Assembly: GCF_001510715.1 (NCBI RefSeq)
Contig: NZ_LMTJ01000003.1
Span: forward strand, 329,201 to 393,200
Direction: 5' to 3'
From: Bacillus sp. FJAT-29814
GTDB taxonomy: Bacteria; Bacillota; Bacilli; Bacillales; Cytobacillaceae
Length of the DNA stretch: 64,000 nt
This document shows, in pieces, positions 44,085 through 51,530 of the stretch (position 1 is its first letter; every line of letters begins with the position of its first letter). The notes beneath the pieces were generated by a model that was given only the letters and a program-made list of their open reading frames with translations, made no database searches and was not told the DNA's origin. A program made the position numbers and the translations under genes.

Positions 44085-46079
44085 ATGACAATTCAACGAA
44101 TCGAAGGGAAGCTTTTGTGGGAACCATCGCAGCAATTTCAAGATGAGTCCAATATGAAAAAATTTATGGCATGGCTTGAGGAAACGCGGGGGTTACGTTT
44201 CCAAACATATGAGCAATTATGGAATTGGTCAGTCACCGACATCGAAGGGTTCTGGTCCGCGATTTGGCATTTTTATGAGGTTCAGGCGAAAACACCTTAT
44301 GATCAAGTATTGGCAGATAAGAAAATGCCAGGGGCCAAGTGGTTTCCCGGGTCTACATTAAACTATGCCGAGCATATTTTTCGCAATGAAGTTCCGGAAA
44401 AAGCAGCGATAATCTACCAATCTGAAAACAGGGCACTTGGTGAAATCACTTGGTTCAAACTGAAAAAAGAAACAGCAGCCATCGCCGCTTATTTGAAGTC
44501 ATTAGGCGTTCAGCCAGGTGACCGTGTCGTGGCCTATGCTTCCAACATCCATGAAACCATTACGGCCTTTTTAGCTTGCGCCAGTATTGGTGCCGTATGG
44601 TCGAGCTGCGCGCCGGAATTTGGAATCATGAGTGTGATTGACCGCTTCAAGCAAATTGAGCCAAAGGTGTTGTTTGCAGTCGACGGCTACCGCTATGGAG
44701 GGAAGGACTTTAACCGCACCGAGTTGGTAAAGAAAATTCAAGCGGAATTGCCGACATTAACCCAGACGATCATCATCCCTTACCTTCAGGAGGAGCCACA
44801 TTTGGAAGAATTGAAGGATGCTGTCTTATGGGGCGAGGCCATTGAAAAGAACAAGGGCGAAGTCTTAACCTTTACGCCAGTGCCATTTGACCATCCGCTC
44901 TGGATTCTATATTCTTCCGGCACAACCGGAAAGCCGAAAGCGATCGTCCAAAGCCAAGGTGGCATCTTGCTGGAACAATTGAAAATGATTGGCTTGCAGA
45001 AAAATGTGAAGCCTGAGGACCGGCTATTCTGGTTTACCACTACTGGCTGGATGATGTGGAACGTTGTTGTCAGCACATTATTGACGGGCGCCACCATTTT
45101 GCTTTATGACGGAAACCCCGGGTATCCGAATTATGATACATTATGGAAGTTTGCTGAAGAGACTAAAATGACCGTTTTCGGCACATCAGCAAGCTTTATT
45201 ACCGCCTGCATGAAAGCGGGAGTAAAACCGAAGGAACACTTTGATTTGTCTCATTTAAACAGCATCGGTTCAACTGGGTCGCCGCTTCCGGTCAGCGGCT
45301 TTGATTGGGTGTATGAAGAGGTGAAGAAAGACCTTTGGCTAGTGTCGACCAGCGGCGGAACTGACCTTTGCACTGCATTTGTCGGCGGTTCGCCGCTATT
45401 GCCGGTTCATTCAGGGGAACTTCAGTCCCGAGCGCTCGGGGCCTCTGTAAAAGCATTTGATGACCAAGGACAAGAATTGGTTGATGAAATTGGCGAATTA
45501 GTGATTACCGAACCGATGCCGTCGATGCCGATTTATTTTTGGAATGATGAAAACGGCGATCGCTATCACGACAGCTATTTTGACGTTTATTCCGGCATAT
45601 GGCGCCATGGCGATTTTATTAAAATTACTACAAAAGGGAGCGCCATTATTTACGGGCGTTCCGATGCAACCATTAACCGTGGCGGGGTGCGTATGGGCAC
45701 AAGCGAGATCTATAGCGCACTTGAAAGCGTGCCGGAGGTCATCGATAGTTTGGTAGTGGATATTCCGATTAGCAGCGAACAATCGTATATGCCGCTGTTT
45801 GTAGTGATGAGGGAAAAAGCATCACTTACGGATGACGTGAAATCAAGAATCAACCAAGTCATCCGCCAGAACTGCTCACCGCGCCATGTGCCGAATGAAA
45901 TTTTCCCAGTCGAAGAACTGCCGAAAACGCTGAATGGAAAGAAGCTTGAGGTGCCGATTAAGAAAATCCTGATGGGCACCCCGGTCGAAAAGGCAGTCAA
46001 CATCGGCTCATTGGCAAATCCGGACACTATTCAATATTTCGTAGAGTTTGAGAAAAATATGAATGGAACACAAGGATAA
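44085..46079 (+). CDS. Acetoacetate-CoA ligase
   Basis: 664 residues of the ANL adenylate-forming family. Motifs: YSSGTTGKPKA (AMP binding), GTSASFI and STSGGTDLCTAF, SGIWRHGDF, YGRSDATINRGGVRMG and the catalytic Lys in PKTLNGKKLEVP. The N-terminus (LLWEPSQQFQDESNMKKFMAWLEE) and AEHIFRN are typical of acetoacetyl-CoA synthetase. It activates acetoacetate for ketone use or PHB turnover. ATG 44085 fits GGGGG seven bases upstream better than ATG 44079. Confidence 0.92.
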   Translation: MTIQRIEGKLLWEPSQQFQDESNMKKFMAWLEETRGLRFQTYEQLWNWSVTDIEGFWSAIWHFYEVQAKTPYDQVLADKKMPGAKWFPGSTLNYAEHIFRNEVPEKAAIIYQSENRALGEITWFKLKKETAAIAAYLKSLGVQPGDRVVAYASNIHETITAFLACASIGAVWSSCAPEFGIMSVIDRFKQIEPKVLFAVDGYRYGGKDFNRTELVKKIQAELPTLTQTIIIPYLQEEPHLEELKDAVLWGEAIEKNKGEVLTFTPVPFDHPLWILYSSGTTGKPKAIVQSQGGILLEQLKMIGLQKNVKPEDRLFWFTTTGWMMWNVVVSTLLTGATILLYDGNPGYPNYDTLWKFAEETKMTVFGTSASFITACMKAGVKPKEHFDLSHLNSIGSTGSPLPVSGFDWVYEEVKKDLWLVSTSGGTDLCTAFVGGSPLLPVHSGELQSRALGASVKAFDDQGQELVDEIGELVITEPMPSMPIYFWNDENGDRYHDSYFDVYSGIWRHGDFIKITTKGSAIIYGRSDATINRGGVRMGTSEIYSALESVPEVIDSLVVDIPISSEQSYMPLFVVMREKASLTDDVKSRINQVIRQNCSPRHVPNEIFPVEELPKTLNGKKLEVPIKKILMGTPVEKAVNIGSLANPDTIQYFVEFEKNMNGTQG

Positions 46080-46087
46080 GGTAAAGA

Positions 46088-46115
46088 AGGCCGCTCACAT
46101 TTGTGGGTGGTTTTT
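46088..46115 (+). terminator. Terminator
   Basis: CCGCTCACA-TTTG-TGGGTGG stem with one mismatch and T run, after the ligase gene. Confidence 0.7.
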
Positions 46116-46242
46116 CAACGTTTAACTTCAATTGCCTATGGTCACCGTCCGCTCTTTGTCAAAAGACTCTTAATTGCCTGACTAGTGTCAGGAAATGTTC
46201 ATTAAACATCCATAAAAGAAAATGAAATTAGATAGTAAAAAT

Positions 46243-46278
46243 GCATGATTCCATGTACGATGGAACCATGCCTTTTTT
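46243..46278 (+). terminator. Hairpin with T run in the ligase-degV gap
   Basis: GCATGATTCCAT pairs with ATGGAACCATGC (one mismatch), followed by seven T. It lies 55 bp before degV, so it may be a second terminator for the ligase gene or an attenuator for degV. The region between 46116 and 46242 shows nothing else. Confidence 0.75.
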
Positions 46279-46332
46279 TGTTTGATTCATGAATATTAAT
46301 AGAAAATGATATATAGCGCCTTGGAGGATATA

Positions 46333-47196
46333 ATGATAAAAATTATAGCGGATTCAACATGTGATTTATCTGATGAAGTACTACAAATGTACGATATCAG
46401 CTTGGCACCTCTAACGATAAACATAGAGGGGAAAACCTATAGAGATAGGGTTGATATCCAACCAGATGAATTCTATGGAATGATGGAAGCATTGCCTGAG
46501 TTTCCGACTACTGGTATGCCAAGCCCAGCCGAATATCTAAGTATAATCAATCAGGCCGTTGAGGCTGGTAATAAAGAAATACTATGTGTCTGTATGTCCA
46601 GCGGGACTAGTGGTGCGTATCAATCAGCTGTTCTAGCCAAGGATTATTTCTATGAGGAAAACCCGGAATCAATTGTAAAAATACATGTAGTAGATTCGAA
46701 ATGTATGAGCCATGGAAGTGGCTGGCTAATCATGAAAAGTGCGATTAAGAGGGAACAGGGCGCTTCGTTCGAAGAAATTGTTTCATTTAATGAAAAATAT
46801 AAGAAAAAAGTAAAACACTTCCTATCCGTAGATGATTTAGACCATTTAATAAAGAGTGGCCGGCTCACGAATGCGAGTGCCATAATAGGAAAGCTCCTAT
46901 TGCTGAAGCCTGTTATGACGATGAAAGATGGAAAAGGGGCTATAGTTGGAAAGGAAAGAGGATTGAAAAGAGTCCTTAAGCATTACACTCAAGAATTTAT
47001 CAAGAGAAATGATAAGGAAATGACGAACTTTATCATAATTGGCTATACATCAGATCGAAAAGTAGCCGAAAATCTTAAAGCCAAAATCCAAATGGATACT
47101 GACTTTTCGGGAGATATCCATATTATGCAAATGGGAGTATCGGTTGGGACTCATGTTGGTCTAGGTGCCATTTCTATGTTTTTTATAGAAAGGTGA
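46333..47196 (+). CDS. DegV-family fatty-acid-binding protein
   Basis: 287 residues from ATG 46333 behind TTGGAGGATA. DegV signatures: IIADSTCDLSDE at the start, FPTTGMPSPAEY, the phosphate/carboxylate-binding SSGTSGAYQSA and VDDLDHLIKSGRL. Members (FakB) present fatty acids to the kinase FakA for phosphorylation. No fakA gene is nearby. Confidence 0.93.
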   Translation: MIKIIADSTCDLSDEVLQMYDISLAPLTINIEGKTYRDRVDIQPDEFYGMMEALPEFPTTGMPSPAEYLSIINQAVEAGNKEILCVCMSSGTSGAYQSAVLAKDYFYEENPESIVKIHVVDSKCMSHGSGWLIMKSAIKREQGASFEEIVSFNEKYKKKVKHFLSVDDLDHLIKSGRLTNASAIIGKLLLLKPVMTMKDGKGAIVGKERGLKRVLKHYTQEFIKRNDKEMTNFIIIGYTSDRKVAENLKAKIQMDTDFSGDIHIMQMGVSVGTHVGLGAISMFFIER

Positions 47197-47220
47197 TGAA
47201 ACTGTTGAAAAAATTATAAA

Positions 47221-47270
47221 AAAAGTGCCAGGTGCCTTCCAGAAAAAAATCTGTTGGCCCTGGCACTTTT
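47221..47270. terminator. Bidirectional terminator
   Basis: AAAAGTGCCAGG (47221-47232) and CCTGGCACTTTT (47259-47270), perfect 12-bp arms with A and T tails, between convergent degV and the MFS gene. Confidence 0.9.
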
Positions 47271-47284
47271 ACTTTCTGAAAAAA

Positions 47285-48523
47285 TTAATGATGCTGCATT
47301 TGTGCAATTTTCACCTGCTTTGCCTGCTTCATTCTCTGCATTGGCAGCATCGCAATGGCTCCAATGATGAACAAACTGGATGCCATCACGTAAAGCATCC
47401 CAAGAGGGAACTGCTCTTTCAATATCCCTACGAGGCTCATGTTCAGCACCATTCCGCCGATAAACAGCGGATTTAAGATCCCGTTAACTCTTCCTACAAA
47501 TGACTCCTCAGCATTTGTCAATATCAGTGTATTACAGGCAATATGAATCGGCGGGCCCATGACTCCTGAAAGGAATTGAGCGATTAGGGCAACCGCAACT
47601 AATTTAACATTTCCTAATACGGCAACAGATACAGCACTGGATATAAACCCTACCAGGAGCATTGTCTGGGGTTTGACCTTTTGGGACAATACCATTGCCC
47701 CGACCCCGCCAAGGATCATCCCTACACCATTAATAGCGGTAAACCATTGCAGGTTTTGCACTGATAATCCCAGATTATCGGTGACCAAAAAGATGCCTAG
47801 CGGATTAATAAGACCAAGACCCATCCCGGCAGCCAGGAAAAATCCACCCATGTAGAGAAAAAGCTTATTAGAAAATACGTATCGCAAGCCCATTTTCATT
47901 TCTTGAGATACTTCGGTTTTCACTACTGTTTCTACCTTTTGATCAGCAGGCAAGAAGGCTAGCACTAGTGCGGATACAAGGAAGCAGGTTCCCATGATGG
48001 CGATTGAAACATAAATCCCGAATTGAAAGTAAATCAGCGTACCAATAATCGGCCCCAGTACCGTAAACAGGGATTGAATGGTTTGGTTCATCGACATTCC
48101 CATTTGCATTAACGACTCCGGAACATGAAGCTTAAATAACTTCATGGCAGAAGGCTGTGAAAACTGAGATAGGACGGATGAAACTAGTGTGGCGAAGAAA
48201 ATCGCCTTCCAGCCCCCAAACACCAGTGCCAGCAGGACGGCAAACACAGAAAGAGCGCTTAACAGATCACAGACAACCATCGTCAGTTTCGGCCTCCAGC
48301 GGTCAGCAAACGTTCCGCCGATGAAGGAAAACAAAAAGATGGGAGCGAATTCCGCAACCGAAATCATCGAGATCGCAAATGGATCTTTATGGGTTTGCTC
48401 GGTTACAAACATCAAGATCGCAAAATTACGTACCCATATTCCTAATTGCAAAAACAGACCTGATAATAAGATTGATTGAACAAAACGATTGGCAAACAAC
48501 GATTTCATAGATGGTTTATTCAT
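47285..48523 (-). CDS. MFS transporter, multidrug/macrolide-efflux-like
   Basis: 412 residues with about twelve membrane helices. The motif-A-like loop GGTFADRWRPKLTM follows helix 2 and DNLGLSVQNLQW occurs in the second half; overall like the MefA/DinF-neighbour type exporters (Pfam MFS_3). ATG on the minus strand with GGAGAGG. It is divergent from the DJ-1-like gene, and its upstream region carries the minus-strand TGCGG promoter P6, so it probably belongs to the same regulon. Substrate unknown. Confidence 0.88.
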   Translation of the reverse strand: MNKPSMKSLFANRFVQSILLSGLFLQLGIWVRNFAILMFVTEQTHKDPFAISMISVAEFAPIFLFSFIGGTFADRWRPKLTMVVCDLLSALSVFAVLLALVFGGWKAIFFATLVSSVLSQFSQPSAMKLFKLHVPESLMQMGMSMNQTIQSLFTVLGPIIGTLIYFQFGIYVSIAIMGTCFLVSALVLAFLPADQKVETVVKTEVSQEMKMGLRYVFSNKLFLYMGGFFLAAGMGLGLINPLGIFLVTDNLGLSVQNLQWFTAINGVGMILGGVGAMVLSQKVKPQTMLLVGFISSAVSVAVLGNVKLVAVALIAQFLSGVMGPPIHIACNTLILTNAEESFVGRVNGILNPLFIGGMVLNMSLVGILKEQFPLGMLYVMASSLFIIGAIAMLPMQRMKQAKQVKIAQMQHH

Positions 48524-48631
48524 AATAACAACACCTCTCCTATTTTTTTGATTGTAAAATTTGAATAAATATAGCTAGTTGTTTAGCGGTTTTATCAACT
48601 CCTTCTCACCGGCTTTATGATCTATGGACTC

Positions 48632-48707
48632 AGTTTACTCCAGCTAAGGGATGTCAAAACCGCAAAGATACCGTTCAAACGCCGCAATCATTTGGTGAGC
48701 ATCCGAA
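48632..48707 (-). promoter_or_regulatory. TGCGG triple-repeat promoter P6 (MFS gene, minus strand)
   Basis: Read on the minus strand, TGCGG begins at 48664 and 48686, and TTCGG at 48707 (spacing 22 and 21). TAAACT begins at 48637, again 27 bp from the nearest copy. The same -10 word is used in P9. It is back-to-back with P7, leaving 9 bp between the outermost elements. Confidence 0.68.
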
Positions 48708-48716
48708 AGGGGGGCT

Positions 48717-48791
48717 TGCGGCGACCCGCATGAATTTTGCGTGGAGTGACGCGAAATTAGCGGGAGGCAGTGCAGTCTCCAAAGATAAGAT
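48717..48791 (+). promoter_or_regulatory. TGCGG triple-repeat promoter P7 (DJ-1-like gene), with near-perfect ComA box
   Basis: TGCGG 48717, TGCGT 48738 and AGCGG 48759, 21 bp apart; TAAGAT at 48786-48791, 27 bp after the last. Copy 1 extends to TTGCGG-CGAC-CCGCAT (48716-48731), one base away from the full ComA palindrome. Confidence 0.75.
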
Positions 48792-48819
48792 AGAAGTGTT
48801 CAAATAAATTAGAGGAGAG

Positions 48820-49485
48820 ATGAAATTGAATCAACAATGGAAGGTAGGAATTTTATTATTTGAAGATGTCGATGTGCTGGATTATGCAGGACCGTTTGAA
48901 GTGTTTTCACTTACGGTCTATGAAGACGACAAAATAGCGCCGTTATTAACCACAGGTTTATCAAACGAAGAAAAACCATTTATCGTTAACACGATTTCCC
49001 AAACGGGGGAGTTGATTTCCTCGCATAATGGCCTCAAAATTCAACCGGATTTTGGTTTTCAATCGCCGGATTACGAATTTGATATCCTAATTGTTCCGGG
49101 CGGTCCCTTATATGCGATAAAGAAATGCATCGAAAATAAGGAACTTATTAACTGGATTTCAGATTTTTATAACGCTGGTGGTATAGTTGCCTCTGTTTGC
49201 TCCGGTTCCATTCTGTTGGCGGAGGCAGGACTTCTTAATGGAAAAAAAGCTACGACCCATTTCTTGGCTTTGGAGTATTTGAAAGCCATGTATCCAAATA
49301 CGACCGTAGTATCAAACGTTCGTTATGTGGATCAGGGTGATCTTCTTACCTCTGCCGGGGTATCGGCAGGCATCGACATGTCGTTGTATCTCGTTTCAAA
49401 ATTAATGGGAGAAAAGGCAGCGGCCAGAACCGCAGCGACAGAAGAATATCCATATGACTGGAGAATAAAGGAAGAAAATCGATAG
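48820..49485 (+). CDS. DJ-1/PfpI-family protein (isonitrile hydratase-like)
   Basis: 221 residues of the class-I glutamine-amidotransferase fold. The nucleophile is Cys127 in ASVCSGSILLAEAGLL at the tight elbow; Glu15 (LLFEDVDVLDYAGPFEVF) is the partner acid. This is the GATase1 domain seen in FtrA-like regulators and in isonitrile hydratase, without an AraC domain. Possible roles are glyoxalase-type or isonitrile detoxification, or repair. ATG with AGAGGAGAG. Transcribed from P7, divergent to an efflux pump under P6. Confidence 0.85.
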   Translation: MKLNQQWKVGILLFEDVDVLDYAGPFEVFSLTVYEDDKIAPLLTTGLSNEEKPFIVNTISQTGELISSHNGLKIQPDFGFQSPDYEFDILIVPGGPLYAIKKCIENKELINWISDFYNAGGIVASVCSGSILLAEAGLLNGKKATTHFLALEYLKAMYPNTTVVSNVRYVDQGDLLTSAGVSAGIDMSLYLVSKLMGEKAAARTAATEEYPYDWRIKEENR

Positions 49486-49498
49486 TTTGACCAGCGGG

Positions 49499-49529
49499 AA
49501 AGGATGCCTTAAGCGGCATCCTTTCTTTT
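49499..49529 (+). terminator. Terminator
   Basis: AAAGGATGCC / GGCATCCTTT perfect 10-bp stem with TTAAGC loop and T run. Confidence 0.92.
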
Positions 49530-49620
49530 TATAAAACGAATGAAACTTTTCTCTATTCAGTTTTCCACTCATAATGTAAAATGGAATTTATAGGTAATAT
49601 TATCCATAGGCGGTGGGATA

Positions 49621-51114
49621 TTGGAAAAATTAAGCCAGAGTAACTGGGAGTTTGAAACGATTTCGAAGCATACACAGGATATCCTTTTAATAGTTGATCA
49701 ACAACAAATCGTCAGGTTTGCGACGCCTTCCATGGAATCTATTTTGGGCTACCATCCTGAAGAATTCATTGGGGAAAATGCCTTTGACCCCCTTTTTCCG
49801 GAAGACAGAGATCGGCTAATGGCCTCGCATAGGGAAGCGATTGTCACAGGTGAACCCAGGGTGGATGAGTATCGGGTGTTCCATAAGAACGGAGAGTTAA
49901 AATATTTCGAATCGCGGGTCATGCCAGTTCAAAATCATCCTGATCATCTTATTGTGGTTGCTATCAGAGATATTACAGCGAGGAAAAGGATGGAGTCAGA
50001 GCTAGAGCGCCGAAAGGACAGGTATCAAGAACTGCAAAATAGTTTAAAAAACTATTCGCAGGACTTATCTAAGGTCATGAAGTTGTCTGAACTTAAGACC
50101 AGACTGCTAAATGAGCTAAATATTATCATTCCTGATGCCCAACCGCAAATCATCATCTATAATCGGGATAAACAATTAATCCAAGGGGAGTACTATGCAA
50201 AACTGCCCTCCGATTTTTCAAGTTTAAATGTAGGCAAGCTGCAAGAGGATAATGGTCAGATTTATATTCTAATAGGCGATCGCAAGGAATTGGCCTATAT
50301 CCTTACAATTAAAGCCTCTGCCATGAAAGAATCAATGGATACCATTTGGCTTGAGACATTGGTTTATTACACCATAATGGTTTTTGAAAGTTTATTAGTG
50401 ATTGAAAGCCTCATGGACCAATTGGAAACAGCCCTGCAAAAAAGCGAGAAGCCTCAGTGGATCTTACGGCTAATGTTTAATTTATCGGAAAAACAAAGAA
50501 TGGAATTATCTAGTGATTTGCATGATACCGTTCTGCAGGATCAAATGGCGTTATTTCGGAATTTAGAAAGTATTATAAAGGAATATCGGTTTGACAGCGA
50601 AGTGGACCAGCAGCTGAAAGAAATTGTTCAGGGGCTGGTGGACACGATTCATCAAATTCGAATGACCTGCAATGAGTTACGTCCGCCGCTGTTAAGAGAA
50701 GCAGGCCTGATTAGCGCGCTAGAGAATTTATTTGATTACACTCAGGTTTCGTCTACCTTCAAAATCGGCTTTACCACAGGGAATACTGCAGATTTGGAAT
50801 TAAATGAAGAAGAAACCCTCGGCATTTATCGAGTTATCCAAGAGCTCCTAAACAACGCCGCCAAACACTCGCAGGCTGCCAATCTCCTTTTTCATATTGA
50901 AAGACAGGATGAGCATATTCATCTTCGCTATTCCGATGACGGCAAGGGATTTGCTTCCGATAAATTAACGCCGTCCTTTTCAAGCATGGGGTTTTCTGGA
51001 ATGCGTGAAAGAATTCGTAGCCTGAACGGTTCGATTGAATTTCAATCGGAGCCTGGAAAAGGACTCGAGGTTAGCTTACAAATACCAATCAGTTCAAAGG
51101 TCAATCCTTTTTGA
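49621..51114 (+). CDS. Cytosolic PAS sensor histidine kinase, ComP-like transmitter (kinase 2, no adjacent regulator)
   Basis: 497 residues from TTG 49621 (GGTGGGA upstream). One PAS domain (residues 12-125, ending DITARKRM), the shared middle segment, HisKA_3 with His301 (SSDLHDTVLQDQM) and an intact ATPase domain: Asn411/Asn412 (ELLNNAAKHS), DDGKGF and GFSGMRERI. No membrane helix. Unlike kinases 1 and 3, no response regulator follows; the next operon is copZA. It has no TGCGG promoter either. It may phosphorylate regulator 1 or 2. Confidence 0.92.
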   Translation: MEKLSQSNWEFETISKHTQDILLIVDQQQIVRFATPSMESILGYHPEEFIGENAFDPLFPEDRDRLMASHREAIVTGEPRVDEYRVFHKNGELKYFESRVMPVQNHPDHLIVVAIRDITARKRMESELERRKDRYQELQNSLKNYSQDLSKVMKLSELKTRLLNELNIIIPDAQPQIIIYNRDKQLIQGEYYAKLPSDFSSLNVGKLQEDNGQIYILIGDRKELAYILTIKASAMKESMDTIWLETLVYYTIMVFESLLVIESLMDQLETALQKSEKPQWILRLMFNLSEKQRMELSSDLHDTVLQDQMALFRNLESIIKEYRFDSEVDQQLKEIVQGLVDTIHQIRMTCNELRPPLLREAGLISALENLFDYTQVSSTFKIGFTTGNTADLELNEEETLGIYRVIQELLNNAAKHSQAANLLFHIERQDEHIHLRYSDDGKGFASDKLTPSFSSMGFSGMRERIRSLNGSIEFQSEPGKGLEVSLQIPISSKVNPF

Positions 51115-51116
51115 AA

Positions 51117-51147
51117 AAAAGCCACAGTTTGTGGTTTATTTTTTTTG
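51117..51147 (+). terminator. Terminator
   Basis: AAGCCACA-GTT-TGTGGTTT stem followed by ATTTTTTTT, directly after kinase 2. Confidence 0.85.
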
Positions 51148-51161
51148 CCCGAAAAATGACC

Positions 51162-51236
51162 TGCGGGACCCAGGCAAAATCCTGCGGGGGTTCCCAAAAA
51201 CATTGCGGTTTGGAAATAAGGCCGTTTTTATACAAT
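51162..51236 (+). promoter_or_regulatory. TGCGG triple-repeat promoter P8 (copper operon)
   Basis: TGCGG at 51162, 51183 and 51204, all perfect and 21 bp apart; TACAAT at 51231-51236, 27 bp after the last. Copy 2 reads TGCGG-GGGT-TCCCAA. No CsoR- or CueR-type operator or gene is apparent. Confidence 0.78.
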
Positions 51237-51277
51237 AAAAATGTAAATAAATTGAAAAATACAAGGAGAGATGAGAG

Positions 51278-51487
51278 ATGGTTCAAGTAACGTTAGCTGT
51301 TAAAGGTATGTCTTGCATGCATTGTGTGATGGCTATTAAAAGTAGTGTTGGAAAACTGACAGGAGTAAAGAAGGTAAAAGTAAATTTAAAGGAAGCCAAT
51401 GTAACTGTCACGTTTAACGCGGATCAAGTGGCCTTAAATCAGATAAAAGATCGGATTGAAAGTAAAGGATATGTTGTTTGCCATTAG
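51278..51487 (+). CDS. copZ: Copper chaperone
   Basis: 69-residue HMA-domain protein with the metal-binding GMSCMHC motif (Cys13 and Cys16) and the ferredoxin-like pattern ending GYVV. It carries Cu(I) to the ATPase encoded 43 bp downstream. It differs from many CopZ proteins by Met between the cysteines (CMHC). ATG behind AAGGAGAG. Confidence 0.93.
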   Translation: MVQVTLAVKGMSCMHCVMAIKSSVGKLTGVKKVKVNLKEANVTVTFNADQVALNQIKDRIESKGYVVCH

Positions 51488-51530
51488 GCTCCGAAGCCTT
51501 TCTGAATAATTATAAGAAAGGAAAGTAACC

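Noticed and set aside
49485..49621. TGCGG promoter for kinase 2
   Set aside because: The only similar sequence (AAGCGGC) is part of the preceding terminator stem.
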